Assembly (NCBI GenBank): GCA_947626755.1
Contig: CANQTP010000007.1
Location: forward strand, 1-64,000
Direction of reading: 5' to 3'
DNA: 64,000 nucleotides
Origin: an uncultured Clostridia bacterium
GTDB lineage: Bacteria > Bacillota > Clostridia > Oscillospirales > Ruminococcaceae
Part shown: positions 38,327-49,556 of the stretch, in pieces
How positions within the stretch are numbered: position 1 is the stretch's first letter
Layout: every line of letters starts with the position of its first letter
Position numbers and translations under genes: made by a program
Notes under the pieces: generated by a model
Database searches by the model: none
What the model was told of the DNA's origin: nothing
The model's input: only the letters and a program-made list of their open reading frames with translations

Positions 38327-39037
38327 ATGGTAAATAAAGACAATATGTACATTCCCGAAAAGCTTCATGAGGGGCATAGGGAAAAAATGAAAGCCCGCTT
38401 TCTGGAAACGGGTTATTCGGGATTTTCCGAACATCAGATCATTGAAATGATGCTTTTTTACGTCTATGCACAGACGGACACAAACGAAATTGCCCACAGA
38501 CTTATAAATCATTACGGCAGCCTTGCGGGAATATTCGATGCATCATATGAAGATCTTATTGAAAACGGCAGACTCCCGCCGAGAGCAGCTTTCCTTTTCA
38601 AAATGATACCGGGACTTATCCCCATATATCATGATTCAAGATCGCATCTTAAAGTTTACAGCAACATGGAAAGCCTGAAACGACTTTTTGAACCGTACTT
38701 CGTGGGGATCGATCACGAAGAATTTCGTGTTGCCTGTTTTGATGCGGCACTAAGGCTGAATTGCTGTCTGACGGTGACCCAAGGCAGTCCCACAGGTTCT
38801 GCGGTAGATATGAGAAAACTTGCGGAAGCAGCCATCAGGGCAAATGCCGTCTGCATAGCAATTGCGCATAATCACCCCAATGGTTCGCCAATGCCGTCCA
38901 TCGAAGATATTAGGGCGACAAAACTTATCAACGAGGCTATGTCAAATATTGACATAAAGCTTCTGGATCACATAATCATCGGGAAAAATGAAACTATTTC
39001 CATGCGGGAAAATGCGTTTATAAAAATTTTTGACTAA
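38327..39037 (+). CDS. RadC/JAB-domain protein
   Basis: 236 aa; N-terminal HhH-like region; [16 protein letters not shown] is the JAMM motif; LLDHIIIG. Confidence 0.9.
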   Translation: MVNKDNMYIPEKLHEGHREKMKARFLETGYSGFSEHQIIEMMLFYVYAQTDTNEIAHRLINHYGSLAGIFDASYEDLIENGRLPPRAAFLFKMIPGLIPIYHDSRSHLKVYSNMESLKRLFEPYFVGIDHEEFRVACFDAALRLNCCLTVTQGSPTGSAVDMRKLAEAAIRANAVCIAIAHNHPNGSPMPSIEDIRATKLINEAMSNIDIKLLDHIIIGKNETISMRENAFIKIFD

Positions 39038-39050
39038 GGCAGTGTGTTTT

Positions 39051-41060
39051 ATGGAAAAATTCAAGCTTGTTTCCGAGTATTCCCCTGCGGGAGATCAGCC
39101 GCAGGCAATAGATAAGTTGGTTCATGGTCTGGAAAACGGCGCCAAGGAGCAGACTCTCCTCGGTGTTACAGGTTCGGGAAAGACTTTCACTATGGCGAAC
39201 GTCATTGCAAGAGTCAACCGTCCCACCCTTATCCTTGCCCACAACAAAATACTTGCGGCACAGCTCTGCTCGGAATTCAAGGAGTTTTTCCCCGAAAATG
39301 CGGTGGAATATTTTGTATCGTATTATGACTACTATCAGCCAGAAGCTTACGTTCCTTCCACTGACAGCTACATTGAAAAGGATTCTGACGTGAACGATGA
39401 AATAGACAAGCTCCGCCATTCCGCAACGCTGGCACTTTCGGAACGGCGGGACGTTATAATCGTTGCTTCGGTCTCCTGCATATATTCCCTCGGCTCGCCT
39501 ATAGATTACCGTACCATGGTAATTTCTCTCCGTCAGGGAATGGAGCTTTCAAGGGACGAACTGTTGGCAAAATTGGTGGGCATACAATACGAACGCAACG
39601 ACGTGAATTTTATCCGCAACAAGTTCCGCGTTCGGGGCGATGTGGTGGAAATTTTCCCCGCAGGTTCTACCGAACTTGCCATACGGGTTGAATTCTGGGG
39701 CGATGAGATAGAGCGGATAACGGAATTCAAGGCGCTTACGGGGGAAATTACCGCAACGCTTTCCCACGCAGCCATATATCCCGCTTCACACTATGTAATT
39801 TCCCGCGACAAAATGCAGGACGCTATTGCCGAGATCGAACGGGAACTGGACGAGCGGGTGAAATATTTCAAGGACAATGACAAACTCATAGAAGCACAGA
39901 GAATTGCCCAGCGGACTATGTACGACATTGAAATGCTTCAGGAAATAGGTTTCTGCAAGGGAATTGAAAACTATTCACGAATACTTGCGGGACGAGCTCC
40001 GGGGAGTATTCCCTACACGCTTCTGGATCACTTTCCCGAAGATTTTCTGCTTATCGTGGACGAAAGCCACGTTTCCCTGCCGCAGGTGCGGGCTATGAGC
40101 GCAGGCGACCGCGGGCGCAAACAGACCCTTGTGGATTACGGTTTCAGACTTCCGTCGGCTATGGACAACCGTCCGCTGACTTTTGATGAATTTTACAACA
40201 AAATAAATCAGGCTATCTTTGTTTCTGCAACTCCCGGATCCTTCGAGCGGGAACATTCCGCACAGATCGTGGAACAGGTCATTCGTCCCACCGGTCTGGT
40301 AGATCCGGAAATTATTGTAAAGCCTGTTGACGGACAGATAGACGATCTTCTGCTTGAAATAAACGAGCGCACGCAGAAAAATGAGCGCGTTCTCGTTACC
40401 ACCCTTACAAAGAAAATGGCGGAAGATCTTACTGCTTATCTTGAAAAAGCAGGAGTCCGCGTCCGATATATGCACTATGACATCGACACCATCGAGCGTA
40501 TGGAAATTATCCGCGATCTGCGCCTTGGCGAATTTGACGTGCTTGTGGGAATAAATCTTCTCCGCGAAGGTCTGGATATTCCCGAAGTTTCCCTTGTGGC
40601 GATACTCGATGCGGACAAGGAAGGCTTTCTGCGGTCGGAAAGTTCGCTGATACAGACTATAGGACGTGCCGCGCGTAATTCCCATGGTCAGGTAATCATG
40701 TATGCGGATTCGGTAACGGATTCCATGTACCGCGCTATCATGGAAACCGAACGCCGCCGCAAATTGCAGACGGATTTCAACGCCGAGCATGGAATTACCC
40801 CGAAAACCATCGTAAAAGATGTGCGGGACGTTATTGAAATTTCCACAAAAGCCGAAACAGACGCAAAAACCTCCAAGGCACAGCAGAAGCGCATGACGCC
40901 CGAGGAGCGTGAAGAACTTATCAAAAAGCTTACCGAGGAAATGAAGAATGCGGCTAAAATTCTTGAATTTGAGCACGCCGCATACCTCCGCGACAGGATA
41001 AACGAGCTGAAACAGTCGCCCCACGCGGGGAAAAAGGTATTCGGGAAAAAGAAAGGATAA
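39051..41060 (+). CDS. uvrB: excinuclease ABC subunit B
   Basis: [64 protein letters not shown]. Confidence 0.98.
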   Translation: MEKFKLVSEYSPAGDQPQAIDKLVHGLENGAKEQTLLGVTGSGKTFTMANVIARVNRPTLILAHNKILAAQLCSEFKEFFPENAVEYFVSYYDYYQPEAYVPSTDSYIEKDSDVNDEIDKLRHSATLALSERRDVIIVASVSCIYSLGSPIDYRTMVISLRQGMELSRDELLAKLVGIQYERNDVNFIRNKFRVRGDVVEIFPAGSTELAIRVEFWGDEIERITEFKALTGEITATLSHAAIYPASHYVISRDKMQDAIAEIERELDERVKYFKDNDKLIEAQRIAQRTMYDIEMLQEIGFCKGIENYSRILAGRAPGSIPYTLLDHFPEDFLLIVDESHVSLPQVRAMSAGDRGRKQTLVDYGFRLPSAMDNRPLTFDEFYNKINQAIFVSATPGSFEREHSAQIVEQVIRPTGLVDPEIIVKPVDGQIDDLLLEINERTQKNERVLVTTLTKKMAEDLTAYLEKAGVRVRYMHYDIDTIERMEIIRDLRLGEFDVLVGINLLREGLDIPEVSLVAILDADKEGFLRSESSLIQTIGRAARNSHGQVIMYADSVTDSMYRAIMETERRRKLQTDFNAEHGITPKTIVKDVRDVIEISTKAETDAKTSKAQQKRMTPEEREELIKKLTEEMKNAAKILEFEHAAYLRDRINELKQSPHAGKKVFGKKKG

Positions 41061-41065
41061 TCTGA

Positions 41066-43924
41066 ATGGCAAACGACAAGATAATCATAAAAGGCGCAAG
41101 GGAACACAATCTGAAAAACATCGACATTGAGATCCCCCGTGACAAGTTGGTAGTCATGACGGGGCTTTCGGGTTCGGGAAAATCCTCGCTGGCGTTCGAC
41201 ACCATCTACGCGGACGGTCAGCGGCGGTATGTGGAAAGCCTTTCCTCCTACGCGAGAATGTTCCTCGGGCAGATGGAAAAACCCGATGTGGACAGCATTG
41301 AAGGACTTTCCCCCGCCATTTCCATAGATCAGAAAACAACTTCCAAGAACCCCCGCTCCACAGTGGGAACGGTAACGGAGATCTACGACTATTTCAGGCT
41401 TATGTATGCTCGGATAGGCGTTCCCCACTGCCCCGTATGCGGTCGGGAAATAAAACAGCAGACTGTGGATCAGGTAGTGGATCAGATAATGGAACTTCCC
41501 GAAGGAACCAAGATCCAGCTTCTTGCGCCTGTTATCCGCGGACGCAAGGGCGAACACACCAAGGAACTTGAACGGGCGCGGAAAGCGGGGTACGTTCGTG
41601 TGCGTGTGGACGGCATAATTTACGATCTTTCCGAGGAGATAAAGCTTGAAAAGAACAAGAAGCACAACATTGAAATAGTCATCGACCGTCTTGTTATCAA
41701 AAAGGGCATTGAAACACGTCTGGGAGACAGCATTGAAACGGTTTCCTCCATTTCGGGGGGGCTTATCATAGCGGACGTGAACGGCAAGGAGGATATACTT
41801 TTCTCCCAGAACTACGCCTGCCCCGAACACAACATTTCCATTGAGGAACTTGCGCCGAGAATGTTCTCTTTCAACAATCCTTTCGGCGCTTGTGAAAAAT
41901 GCACGGGTCTGGGGGTTTTCCGTAAAATTGACCCCGATCTGATAATCCCAAACAAGGAACTTTCCATACGTCAGGGAGCAATAAAAGCCAGCGGCTGGTC
42001 GACTACCGATGAAGATTCCATCGCCATGATGTATTTCAAGGGAATTGCAAAGCATTACGGAGTTTCTCTCAGCAAGCCCATAAAAGACCTGCCGAAAGAA
42101 GTTGTAGACGCGTTTCTGTACGGCACAAACGGCATGAAGATACGCCTTGAACGTTCCGCGGAGTACGGCGGCGGCGTTTACGAACAGCCCTTTGAGGGGA
42201 TCATTCCCAATCTTGAAAGACGTTACCGCGAATCCAATTCCGAATATATCAAAGAGGAAGTGGAGGACTGCATGACAGAAAGTCCCTGCCCCGAATGTCA
42301 CGGACACAGGCTTAAAAAGGAAAGCCTTGCAGTCACAGTAGGCGGAAAGAATATTTCCGAACTTTGCGATCTGTCGGTGGTGGAATGTCTGGATTTTATA
42401 AACGGTCTGGAACTTTCCAAAAGGGACAAGATGATAAGCGGACAGATAATCAAGGAGATAAAGTCGCGGCTTGGATTTCTTCGCAGCGTTGGTCTGGAAT
42501 ACCTGACTCTCTCCCGTTCGGCGGGAACGTTAAGCGGCGGAGAAAGTCAGCGCATACGTCTTGCCACGCAGATAGGCTCGTCGCTTATGGGTGTTTTATA
42601 CATTCTTGACGAGCCGTCGATAGGTCTGCACCAGCGGGACAATGACAAGCTCATCGCCACGCTGAAACGTCTCCGCGATCTGGGAAACACCCTTATAGTT
42701 GTGGAACATGACGAGGACACCATGAACAATGCGGATTTCATAGTTGATGTGGGCCCTTATGCGGGAATTCACGGCGGGGAAATCGTCTGCGCGGGAACGG
42801 TTGAGGACATCAAAGCCTGTGAACGTTCCATAACGGGGCAATATCTCAGCGGCAAACGCTGCATACCCGTTCCCGAAAAACGCCGCGCGGGCAACGGACT
42901 TTTCCTGAAAGTAAAAGGCGCGGAGGAACACAATCTGAAAAAGATAGATGTTTCCATACCGCTTGGAACATTTACCTGCGTGACGGGAGTTTCGGGCTCG
43001 GGAAAATCTTCACTTGTGAATGAAATTATCTACAAAAATCTTGCTGGAAGATTGAACCGCGCAAAGATCCGTCCCGGAAAATTCTCCAAAATGGAAGGGA
43101 TCGACAACCTTGACAAAGTTATCGCCATAGATCAGTCGCCTATCGGAAGAACTCCCCGCTCCAATCCCGCGACTTACACGGGGCTTTTCACCGACATTCG
43201 TGAACTTTTCGCAGGAACTAACGATGCGAAAATGAAAGGCTACACCAGCGGGCGGTTCTCGTTCAACGTCAAGGGCGGACGCTGCGAAGCCTGCGAGGGT
43301 GACGGAATTATCAAGATAGAAATGCACTTCCTGCCCGATGTGTACGTTCCCTGCGAAGTATGCAAAGGTAAACGCTACAACCGCGAGACTCTGGACATTC
43401 ACTATAAAGGAAAATCCATTTACGACGTTCTGGAAATGACTGTTGATGAGGGAGTAGAGTTTTTTGCCAATCTCCCTAAACTTGCAAGACGTTTACAGAC
43501 TTTGCAGGACGTGGGACTCGGCTACATCAAGATCGGACAGCCCGCCACAACGCTTTCGGGCGGTGAAGCGCAGAGAGTAAAGCTTGCAACGGAGCTTTCA
43601 AAACGTTCCACAGGACGGACGATATATATTCTGGACGAGCCCACCACAGGACTGCACACTGCGGACGTCCACAAGCTTATAGAAGTCCTGCAAAAGCTTG
43701 TTGACGCGGGGAACACGGTGCTTATTATCGAACACAATCTTGATGTTATCAAGTGTGCCGACTACATTATCGACCTCGGTCCCGAAGGCGGCGCAGGCGG
43801 CGGAACTGTTGTAAAATGCGGCACTCCCGAGGAGATCGCGGCTTGCAAGGAGTCGTACACGGGGCAATACCTGAAAAAGATGCTTGCTCCCAAAAAATCG
43901 GCAAAACGAACTTCAAAAAAATAA
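41066..43924 (+). CDS. uvrA: excinuclease ABC subunit A
   Basis: 952 aa; [65 protein letters not shown]. Confidence 0.98.
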   Translation: MANDKIIIKGAREHNLKNIDIEIPRDKLVVMTGLSGSGKSSLAFDTIYADGQRRYVESLSSYARMFLGQMEKPDVDSIEGLSPAISIDQKTTSKNPRSTVGTVTEIYDYFRLMYARIGVPHCPVCGREIKQQTVDQVVDQIMELPEGTKIQLLAPVIRGRKGEHTKELERARKAGYVRVRVDGIIYDLSEEIKLEKNKKHNIEIVIDRLVIKKGIETRLGDSIETVSSISGGLIIADVNGKEDILFSQNYACPEHNISIEELAPRMFSFNNPFGACEKCTGLGVFRKIDPDLIIPNKELSIRQGAIKASGWSTTDEDSIAMMYFKGIAKHYGVSLSKPIKDLPKEVVDAFLYGTNGMKIRLERSAEYGGGVYEQPFEGIIPNLERRYRESNSEYIKEEVEDCMTESPCPECHGHRLKKESLAVTVGGKNISELCDLSVVECLDFINGLELSKRDKMISGQIIKEIKSRLGFLRSVGLEYLTLSRSAGTLSGGESQRIRLATQIGSSLMGVLYILDEPSIGLHQRDNDKLIATLKRLRDLGNTLIVVEHDEDTMNNADFIVDVGPYAGIHGGEIVCAGTVEDIKACERSITGQYLSGKRCIPVPEKRRAGNGLFLKVKGAEEHNLKKIDVSIPLGTFTCVTGVSGSGKSSLVNEIIYKNLAGRLNRAKIRPGKFSKMEGIDNLDKVIAIDQSPIGRTPRSNPATYTGLFTDIRELFAGTNDAKMKGYTSGRFSFNVKGGRCEACEGDGIIKIEMHFLPDVYVPCEVCKGKRYNRETLDIHYKGKSIYDVLEMTVDEGVEFFANLPKLARRLQTLQDVGLGYIKIGQPATTLSGGEAQRVKLATELSKRSTGRTIYILDEPTTGLHTADVHKLIEVLQKLVDAGNTVLIIEHNLDVIKCADYIIDLGPEGGAGGGTVVKCGTPEEIAACKESYTGQYLKKMLAPKKSAKRTSKK

Positions 43925-43929
43925 AGAAT

Positions 43930-43952
43930 GGGACGGCTTGGACCGTCCCATT
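43930..43952. terminator. terminator between convergent uvrA and hisA
   Basis: GGGACGG cttgga CCGTCCC; on the minus strand followed by ATTCTTTATTTTTTT. Confidence 0.75.
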
Positions 43953-44721
43953 AACTATAATTACAAATTTTCTCAAAATCAAGTTTCCCGCCGAAGATGT
44001 CAAGGGCGCTTCCAACGGTAAAATCAAGCTTTCCCCTGCCAAGTTCTTTGAGAATGTCCAGATCCTCATATGAACCTATCCCGCCTGCGTATGTAACAGG
44101 AATGCCGTCTATCCCGCCGAGAAACTCCGCCAGCGGCTTTTCAACGCCCTGCGCCTTGCCTTCAACATCAACGGCATGGATAAGAAATTCATTACAGTAT
44201 TCCGAAAACATACTGACATCTTCCCTGTCAAGCTTCACATCGGTGAATTTCTGCCATCGGTCGGTAACGATATAATAGTCCTCTCCCCTTCTGCGGCAGG
44301 AAAGATCAAGAACAAGATGTTCCTTTCCCACAGCGGAAACAAGGTTTTTCAGATTGTCAAAATTTACCTTTCCGTTCTTGAAAACGTAAGATGTTACTAT
44401 AACGTGTGACGCTCCCCGTTTCAGGAAATTTTCCGCATTTTCGGCTGTTATCCCGCCGCCTGTCTGGAGTCCGCCGCTGAACGCTTCAAGAGCGGCATAC
44501 GCCTGACGGAGATCCTCTTTGTAAAATTCCGAATCCGCAGGATCGAGCAGGATAATATGTCCGCCTGTTATACCGCGGGTCTTGTAGAGTTCCGCATAAT
44601 ATCCCGCGCCTTTTTCCGAAACGAAATTTTCCTTTGCGGAATTGCTGCTATCCTTAAGACTTCCGCCGACTATCTGCTTTACCTTTCCGTTGTGAATATC
44701 TATACAAGGTCTGAACCTCAT
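43951..44721 (-). CDS. hisA: HisA (phosphoribosylformimino-5-aminoimidazole carboxamide ribotide isomerase), eukaryotic-type
   Basis: 256 aa; MRFRPCIDIHNGKVKQIVGGSL..., DLSCRRRGEDYYIVTDRWQKFTD, NEFLIHAVDVEGKAQG, VTYAGGIGSYEDL, DFTVGSALDIFGG; resembles fungal His6-type HisA. Confidence 0.88.
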   Translation of the reverse strand: MRFRPCIDIHNGKVKQIVGGSLKDSSNSAKENFVSEKGAGYYAELYKTRGITGGHIILLDPADSEFYKEDLRQAYAALEAFSGGLQTGGGITAENAENFLKRGASHVIVTSYVFKNGKVNFDNLKNLVSAVGKEHLVLDLSCRRRGEDYYIVTDRWQKFTDVKLDREDVSMFSEYCNEFLIHAVDVEGKAQGVEKPLAEFLGGIDGIPVTYAGGIGSYEDLDILKELGRGKLDFTVGSALDIFGGKLDFEKICNYS

Positions 44722-44931
44722 TGCAACTCCTCCAAAAATATTATGAATATATTATACATCATTTTTCCTGCAATTTCAATATCGGAATACAAATATATCA
44801 CGATAAAACAGATATGCTGCAGCAATTGCCGCGGATCATAAAATAAGCTTGCATTTTATTTAAAAGTATGATATAATTTTATAGTAAGAGCATGAAGTAT
44901 AATTTGACCGAATAGTAAAGGAGTTAAAAAT

Positions 44932-45819
44932 ATGATCTCAGAAAGCAATCTGAACAGGTACCGCCTTTTCTGCGCCGTTGCGGAATGCGAAAGCATTTCC
45001 CGCGCCGCCGAAATGAACTACATCAGCCAGCCTGCGATCAGCAAGGCTATCACCAAAATGGAAGAATCGCTGGAAACTACCCTTTTTGTGCGGAACCACC
45101 GCGGAGTTACCCTTACAGACGAAGGTAAGATCCTTTATGAACAGCTGCGCGCTGCTTTTGACATTATAAAAGAAGGCGAGGACAAGCTCCGCCGCATAAA
45201 CGAACTCGGCATAGGACGTCTGCACCTCGGCGCAAGCAGTATCCTCTGCAAACATATGCTTCTGCCGTATTTGCAGGGATTTATCAAGGAAAATCCCCAT
45301 ATTCAGATAACCGTTGACTGTCAGTCGTCCTCAAAGATACACCGTCAGCTTGCCGACGGAAAGGTAGATATAGGGCTTATGGTAAGACCCGAAACTCCTT
45401 CCGATGTGGAATTCCATTTCATAGACGAAATAGAGGACGTTTTCATCGCGACTCCCGACTATATGGAAAACCTCCGTCTCCGCGAGGAAGGCGATATTTT
45501 TGAAGAAGCAAATATAATGCTCCTTGACGGTGCAAATGTTTCCCGTATGCACGTTGACAGATATTTCAAGGAAAACAATATAGTTCCCAAACATATCCTC
45601 GAAGTCACGGGCATGGATATGCTCATCGAATTTGCACGGACGGGCATAGGCGTTGCCTGCGCCATAAAACAGTTTGTACAAAAGGAACTGGACAGCGGCG
45701 AATTTGTGGAGATACCCCTGTCCGTTCCCATAAACAAACGAGAGGTAGGCTTTGCATACATGAAGAACGCAAAACTTACCCCCTCAATGGAAAAATTTCT
45801 GAATTATACCGAATTATAA
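44932..45819 (+). CDS. LysR family transcriptional regulator
   Basis: 295 aa; FCAVAECESISRAAEMNYISQPAISKAITKMEESLETTLFVRNHRGVTLT. Confidence 0.95.
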   Translation: MISESNLNRYRLFCAVAECESISRAAEMNYISQPAISKAITKMEESLETTLFVRNHRGVTLTDEGKILYEQLRAAFDIIKEGEDKLRRINELGIGRLHLGASSILCKHMLLPYLQGFIKENPHIQITVDCQSSSKIHRQLADGKVDIGLMVRPETPSDVEFHFIDEIEDVFIATPDYMENLRLREEGDIFEEANIMLLDGANVSRMHVDRYFKENNIVPKHILEVTGMDMLIEFARTGIGVACAIKQFVQKELDSGEFVEIPLSVPINKREVGFAYMKNAKLTPSMEKFLNYTEL

Positions 45820-45825
45820 TGATAA

Positions 45826-47409
45826 TCAGTGCAGAGCGGAAACGTTCTGCGCTTTGTCTTTCATCAGTTTATATTCGATACTGTCGGTGAGGGCGGTCAC
45901 GGAAGCGTTGATTATATCGGTAGAAGCGCCCACTGTTGTCCAGAGATCCTCGCCGTCGGTGCTTTCAATTAGAACGCGGACATTTGCCGCAGTTGCCGCG
46001 CTTCCGTCAACAACACGCACTTTATAGTCCACAAGGTGAATATCCGCAATTGACGGATAGAAAACGGTCAGCGCCTGCCGAAGCGCCTTGTCTATGGCGT
46101 TTACGGGACCATCGCCCTCATCGGCGGCAATTTCCGTCTTGTCGCCCACGGCAACTTTTACGATAGCCGAGGATGGATTCTGTGTTTCGCCGCTTTTTTC
46201 GCCGATTATTTTAAAATAGCTTATGTCGAAGAAATTCTCCGTCATGCCAAGATACTGCTTTACAAGAAGCTCAAATGACGCTTCCGCGGCTTCATACTGA
46301 TAGCCTTTGAATTCCATTTCTTTTAAAAGGTCGATTATAGACTGCGTTTCGGGACTGTCCTTTGTAAGTTCGGGGGCAATTTCGTTTATTCTCTGGAGAA
46401 TTGCCGAACGTCCCGCGACTTCCGACAGCAGGATATTACGCTTGTTTCCTATCGTTTCGGGAGGGATATGCTCGAAACTGATAGGATTTTTCTTTACACC
46501 GTCGGCGTGCATACCGCCTTTGTGGGCAAATGCGCTTTTTCCCACAAAAGGCATGGTTCCCGCAAGTTTCATATTGCAGACTTCCGCAATAAGCCTTGTT
46601 ACCTGTGTAAGCTGCGAGATATTTTCCTGCGGAACACATTCATTCCCAAGCTTTGCCTGCAAATTTCCGATAACTGTGGAAAGATTGGTATTTCCGCAGC
46701 GTTCGCCAATTCCCGTCATTGTTCCTTGGATCTGCACCGCTCCCGCTTTTACGGCGGCAATTGAATTTGCCACTGCGCAGCCTGTGTCGTTGTGGCAGTG
46801 TATTCCAACGGGAATTTTAACCGCAGAAACGGCTTTTGCGGTAATTTCCGCGATCTCATCGGGGAAACATCCGCCGTTTGTGTCGCAGAGGATAATTTCA
46901 AACGCGCCTGCTTCTTCCGCCGCGGAAATGGTTTTCAGGGCGTATTCGGGATTGCGTTTATACCCGTCAAAAAAATGTTCCGCGTCAAAGAAAACTTTCT
47001 TGTCCTTTTGGGTAAGGTATTTTATAGTGTCGGAGATCATGTTCAGGTTTTCTTCAAGAGTCGTGCCTAAAATTTCCGTTGCGTGCAGATCCCAGCTTTT
47101 GCCGAAAACGGAAACATACTCCACATTTGTATCTGCAAGAGCGTTAAGGTTCGCGTCCTCGGCGCAGGAAATGTTCTTCCGCCTTGTTGAACCGAAAGCC
47201 ACGAGCTTTGAATGTTTCGGCGGGAATTTTTCCGCTTTTTTGAAAAATTCCATATCCTTCGGGTTGGAAGCGGGATTTCCCGCTTCGATATAGTCTATTC
47301 CGAACTCGTCCAGAGCCTTCATCACGCTGAATTTGTCCTCAACGGAAAAGTTCACGCTTTCACCCTGCGCCCCGTCACGGAGCGTTGAATCAAATATCTG
47401 TATTTTCAT
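45826..47409 (-). CDS. cimA: (R)-citramalate synthase, CimA type
   Basis: 527 aa; IFDSTLRDGAQGESVNFSVEDKFSVMKALDEFGIDYIEAGNPASNPKD (TIGR00977-like start), IHCHNDTGCAVANSIAAV, C-terminal LeuA dimer/regulatory-like domain. Confidence 0.93.
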   Translation of the reverse strand: MKIQIFDSTLRDGAQGESVNFSVEDKFSVMKALDEFGIDYIEAGNPASNPKDMEFFKKAEKFPPKHSKLVAFGSTRRKNISCAEDANLNALADTNVEYVSVFGKSWDLHATEILGTTLEENLNMISDTIKYLTQKDKKVFFDAEHFFDGYKRNPEYALKTISAAEEAGAFEIILCDTNGGCFPDEIAEITAKAVSAVKIPVGIHCHNDTGCAVANSIAAVKAGAVQIQGTMTGIGERCGNTNLSTVIGNLQAKLGNECVPQENISQLTQVTRLIAEVCNMKLAGTMPFVGKSAFAHKGGMHADGVKKNPISFEHIPPETIGNKRNILLSEVAGRSAILQRINEIAPELTKDSPETQSIIDLLKEMEFKGYQYEAAEASFELLVKQYLGMTENFFDISYFKIIGEKSGETQNPSSAIVKVAVGDKTEIAADEGDGPVNAIDKALRQALTVFYPSIADIHLVDYKVRVVDGSAATAANVRVLIESTDGEDLWTTVGASTDIINASVTALTDSIEYKLMKDKAQNVSALH

Positions 47410-47418
47410 ATTTTTACC

Positions 47419-49095
47419 TCACTTAATTTCAAGGATAGGTTCTGCAATTGACGCGCCCGCGGGAACCATGGGAAGAACGTTTATATCCTTTCCGATAATG
47501 CAGTTTATAAGCACGGGCTTTCCGCAGGAAATCGCCTTTTCCAGAACGGGACGTATATCGCTTTTCTTTGAAATAGTCATAGCTTCAATGCCGATCGCTT
47601 TTCCAAGCAGTTCAAAATCGGTGGGCTTTTCAAGGGTCGTCTGCGAAAATCTTCCGCCGTAGAAAAGCTTCTGCCACTGGCGTACCATTCCCAGAACGCT
47701 GTTGTTGAAAACAAGTTCAATTACGGGAAGCTGATATTTTGCAAGGGTGGTAAGTTCGTTCATATTCATGTAAAAACTTCCGTCTCCCGCGCAGTTTACC
47801 ACAACTTTGTCGGGATTTCCCACCTTGCAGCCGATAGCCGCTCCAAGACCGTAGCCCATAGTTCCCAGACCGCCCGAAGATGCAAAACTTCTCGGCTTGC
47901 GGAAGTTGTAAAATTCCGCCGTCCACATCTGGTGTTGTCCCACTTCGGTGGATATTATGGCTTCGCCGTGAGTAAGTTCGTCAAGGGTTTCTATCACGTC
48001 TTTGGGAAGAACATCGTCGGGGTTTTCCGATACCTGCGAAAGCGGATATTCTTTCTTCCACTCGGCTATCTGTTTCAGCCATTGGGAATGATCTTTCTTC
48101 TTTACAGCCTTGTTGAGTTTTTGGAGAACAAATTCAACATTTCCGCAGATGCGGTAATTTGCGGGAATGTTCTTGTTTACCTCTGCGGGGTCAATGTCTA
48201 TGTGGAGAATTTTTGCATTTCCCATAGCGGATTGGAAACTCTGCGCCGAGCAGGTGACGCGGTCGGAAAATCTCGAACCCATTACAATAAGCAGGTCGCA
48301 GTTCGTAAGGGCAAGTGAGGAAGTTTTTGTGCCGTGCATACCCATCATTCCCGTATAACGTCTGTCCGAATTGTCAAAAGCGCACTGTCCCATAAGCGAA
48401 AGAGAAACGGGCGCGTCAATAAGTTCCGCAAACTCGGCAAGTTCGTCCGCCGCATCGCAGGAGACCACTCCCCCGCCCGCATAAATGAACGGTCTTTCGG
48501 AATTTTCTATGACCTCCACCGCTTGGGCAATTTCCGCTTCGTCAACTTCATAGCAGTGCTTCCGGGGAACTTGCGGAGCATACTCGCATTTTGCGGCGGT
48601 AATATCTTTCGGAATGTCTATCAGCACAGGACCTTTCCGACCGTCATTTGCGATAAAGAACGCGTTACGAATGGCGTCGGCAAGTTTTGTAATGTCCTTT
48701 ACAATGTAGTTATGCTTTGTAATAGGCATGGTAATTCCTGTAATGTCCACTTCCTGAAAGCTGTCAAGACCAAGCAGGTCGGTGGTAACGTTTCCCGTAA
48801 TTGCAACAATTGGGATACTGTCCATGTACGCCGTTGCAAGTCCCGTAACAAGATTTGTCGCTCCCGGACCGGAAGTTGCGATAACAACGCCTGTTTTCCC
48901 CGTTGAACGTGCATATCCGTCTGCGGCGTGGGAAGCTCCCTGTTCATGTGATGTGAGGATATGATCGATCCTGTCGGAATATCCGTAAAGCGCGTCATAA
49001 ATATTCAGGACTGCGCCGCCTGGGTATCCGAAAACCGTATCCACGCCCTGTTCCAAAAGACATTCCAGAATTATCTGTGAACCGTTTAAAATCAT
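47419..49095 (-). CDS. ilvB: acetolactate synthase large subunit
   Basis: 558 aa; VFGYPGGAVLNIYDALY, HEQGASHAADGYARSTGKTGV, NCAGDGSFYMNMNEL (ThDP motif). Confidence 0.97.
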   Translation of the reverse strand: MILNGSQIILECLLEQGVDTVFGYPGGAVLNIYDALYGYSDRIDHILTSHEQGASHAADGYARSTGKTGVVIATSGPGATNLVTGLATAYMDSIPIVAITGNVTTDLLGLDSFQEVDITGITMPITKHNYIVKDITKLADAIRNAFFIANDGRKGPVLIDIPKDITAAKCEYAPQVPRKHCYEVDEAEIAQAVEVIENSERPFIYAGGGVVSCDAADELAEFAELIDAPVSLSLMGQCAFDNSDRRYTGMMGMHGTKTSSLALTNCDLLIVMGSRFSDRVTCSAQSFQSAMGNAKILHIDIDPAEVNKNIPANYRICGNVEFVLQKLNKAVKKKDHSQWLKQIAEWKKEYPLSQVSENPDDVLPKDVIETLDELTHGEAIISTEVGQHQMWTAEFYNFRKPRSFASSGGLGTMGYGLGAAIGCKVGNPDKVVVNCAGDGSFYMNMNELTTLAKYQLPVIELVFNNSVLGMVRQWQKLFYGGRFSQTTLEKPTDFELLGKAIGIEAMTISKKSDIRPVLEKAISCGKPVLINCIIGKDINVLPMVPAGASIAEPILEIK

Positions 49096-49136
49096 TTTAA
49101 AATCTCCCTTAAATAAATTTATAAAATAAAAAAGCC

Positions 49137-49429
49137 TTCACCTCATGAAAAACCAAGAGGTGAAAGCATTAACTTCCACGGTACCACTCTTATTCGGTAA
49201 AAAACCGCACTCATACACGTCAATCAACGTGCGCCGCTGTAACGGGTGGATCCCGTTCCGTCCTACTTGAAAAATTTTCTTAGGAAAAATGTTCCGTTCG
49301 GCGGAAAGCTCCGAGGTGATATATTATCGGTGGGAAATACCGTCTCGCACCGCGGGAAAGATCCCTTGCGACGGCTCTCTGAAATTTCCGTTGACCGTTT
49401 TGCTCCTCATCAAAGCATTTAACACATAT
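49137..49429 (-). promoter_or_regulatory. T-box leader of ilvB-cimA, predicted tRNA-Ile responsive
   Basis: Minus strand: stem I 5' UGAGG / 3' CCUCG with AUC-A immediately 5' of CCUCG; T-box core AAGAGTGGTACCGTGGAAG; terminator TTCACCTC...GAGGTGAA followed by a T-rich tail. Confidence 0.92.
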
Positions 49430-49436
49430 TGTTTAA

Positions 49437-49465
49437 ATAATATCACCGTCTTCGGGTTTTGTCAA
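49437..49465 (-). promoter_or_regulatory. sigma-A promoter of the T-box-ilvB-cimA transcript
   Basis: Minus strand: TTGACA, 17 nt, TATTAT. Confidence 0.85.
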
Positions 49466-49556
49466 TGAATTTTCTGTTAAAATATTATCAAGAATCGGAC
49501 AAAGGGTTGTCTAAACTTCCGCAGATATGCATAAACTTGTACGGGAGGTAATGTTT

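Noticed and set aside
38327-39037. RadC-like protein as evidence for a mobile island
   Set aside because: RadC/JAB genes occur in both chromosomes and islands; here it is next to uvrBA with no integrase, att-like repeats or composition shift seen.
40688-42307. 539-aa minus-strand ORF (and 365-aa ORF 39975-41072)
   Set aside because: Lies antisense to uvrB/uvrA, which are certain; composition looks like a mirror translation and there is no recognisable domain.
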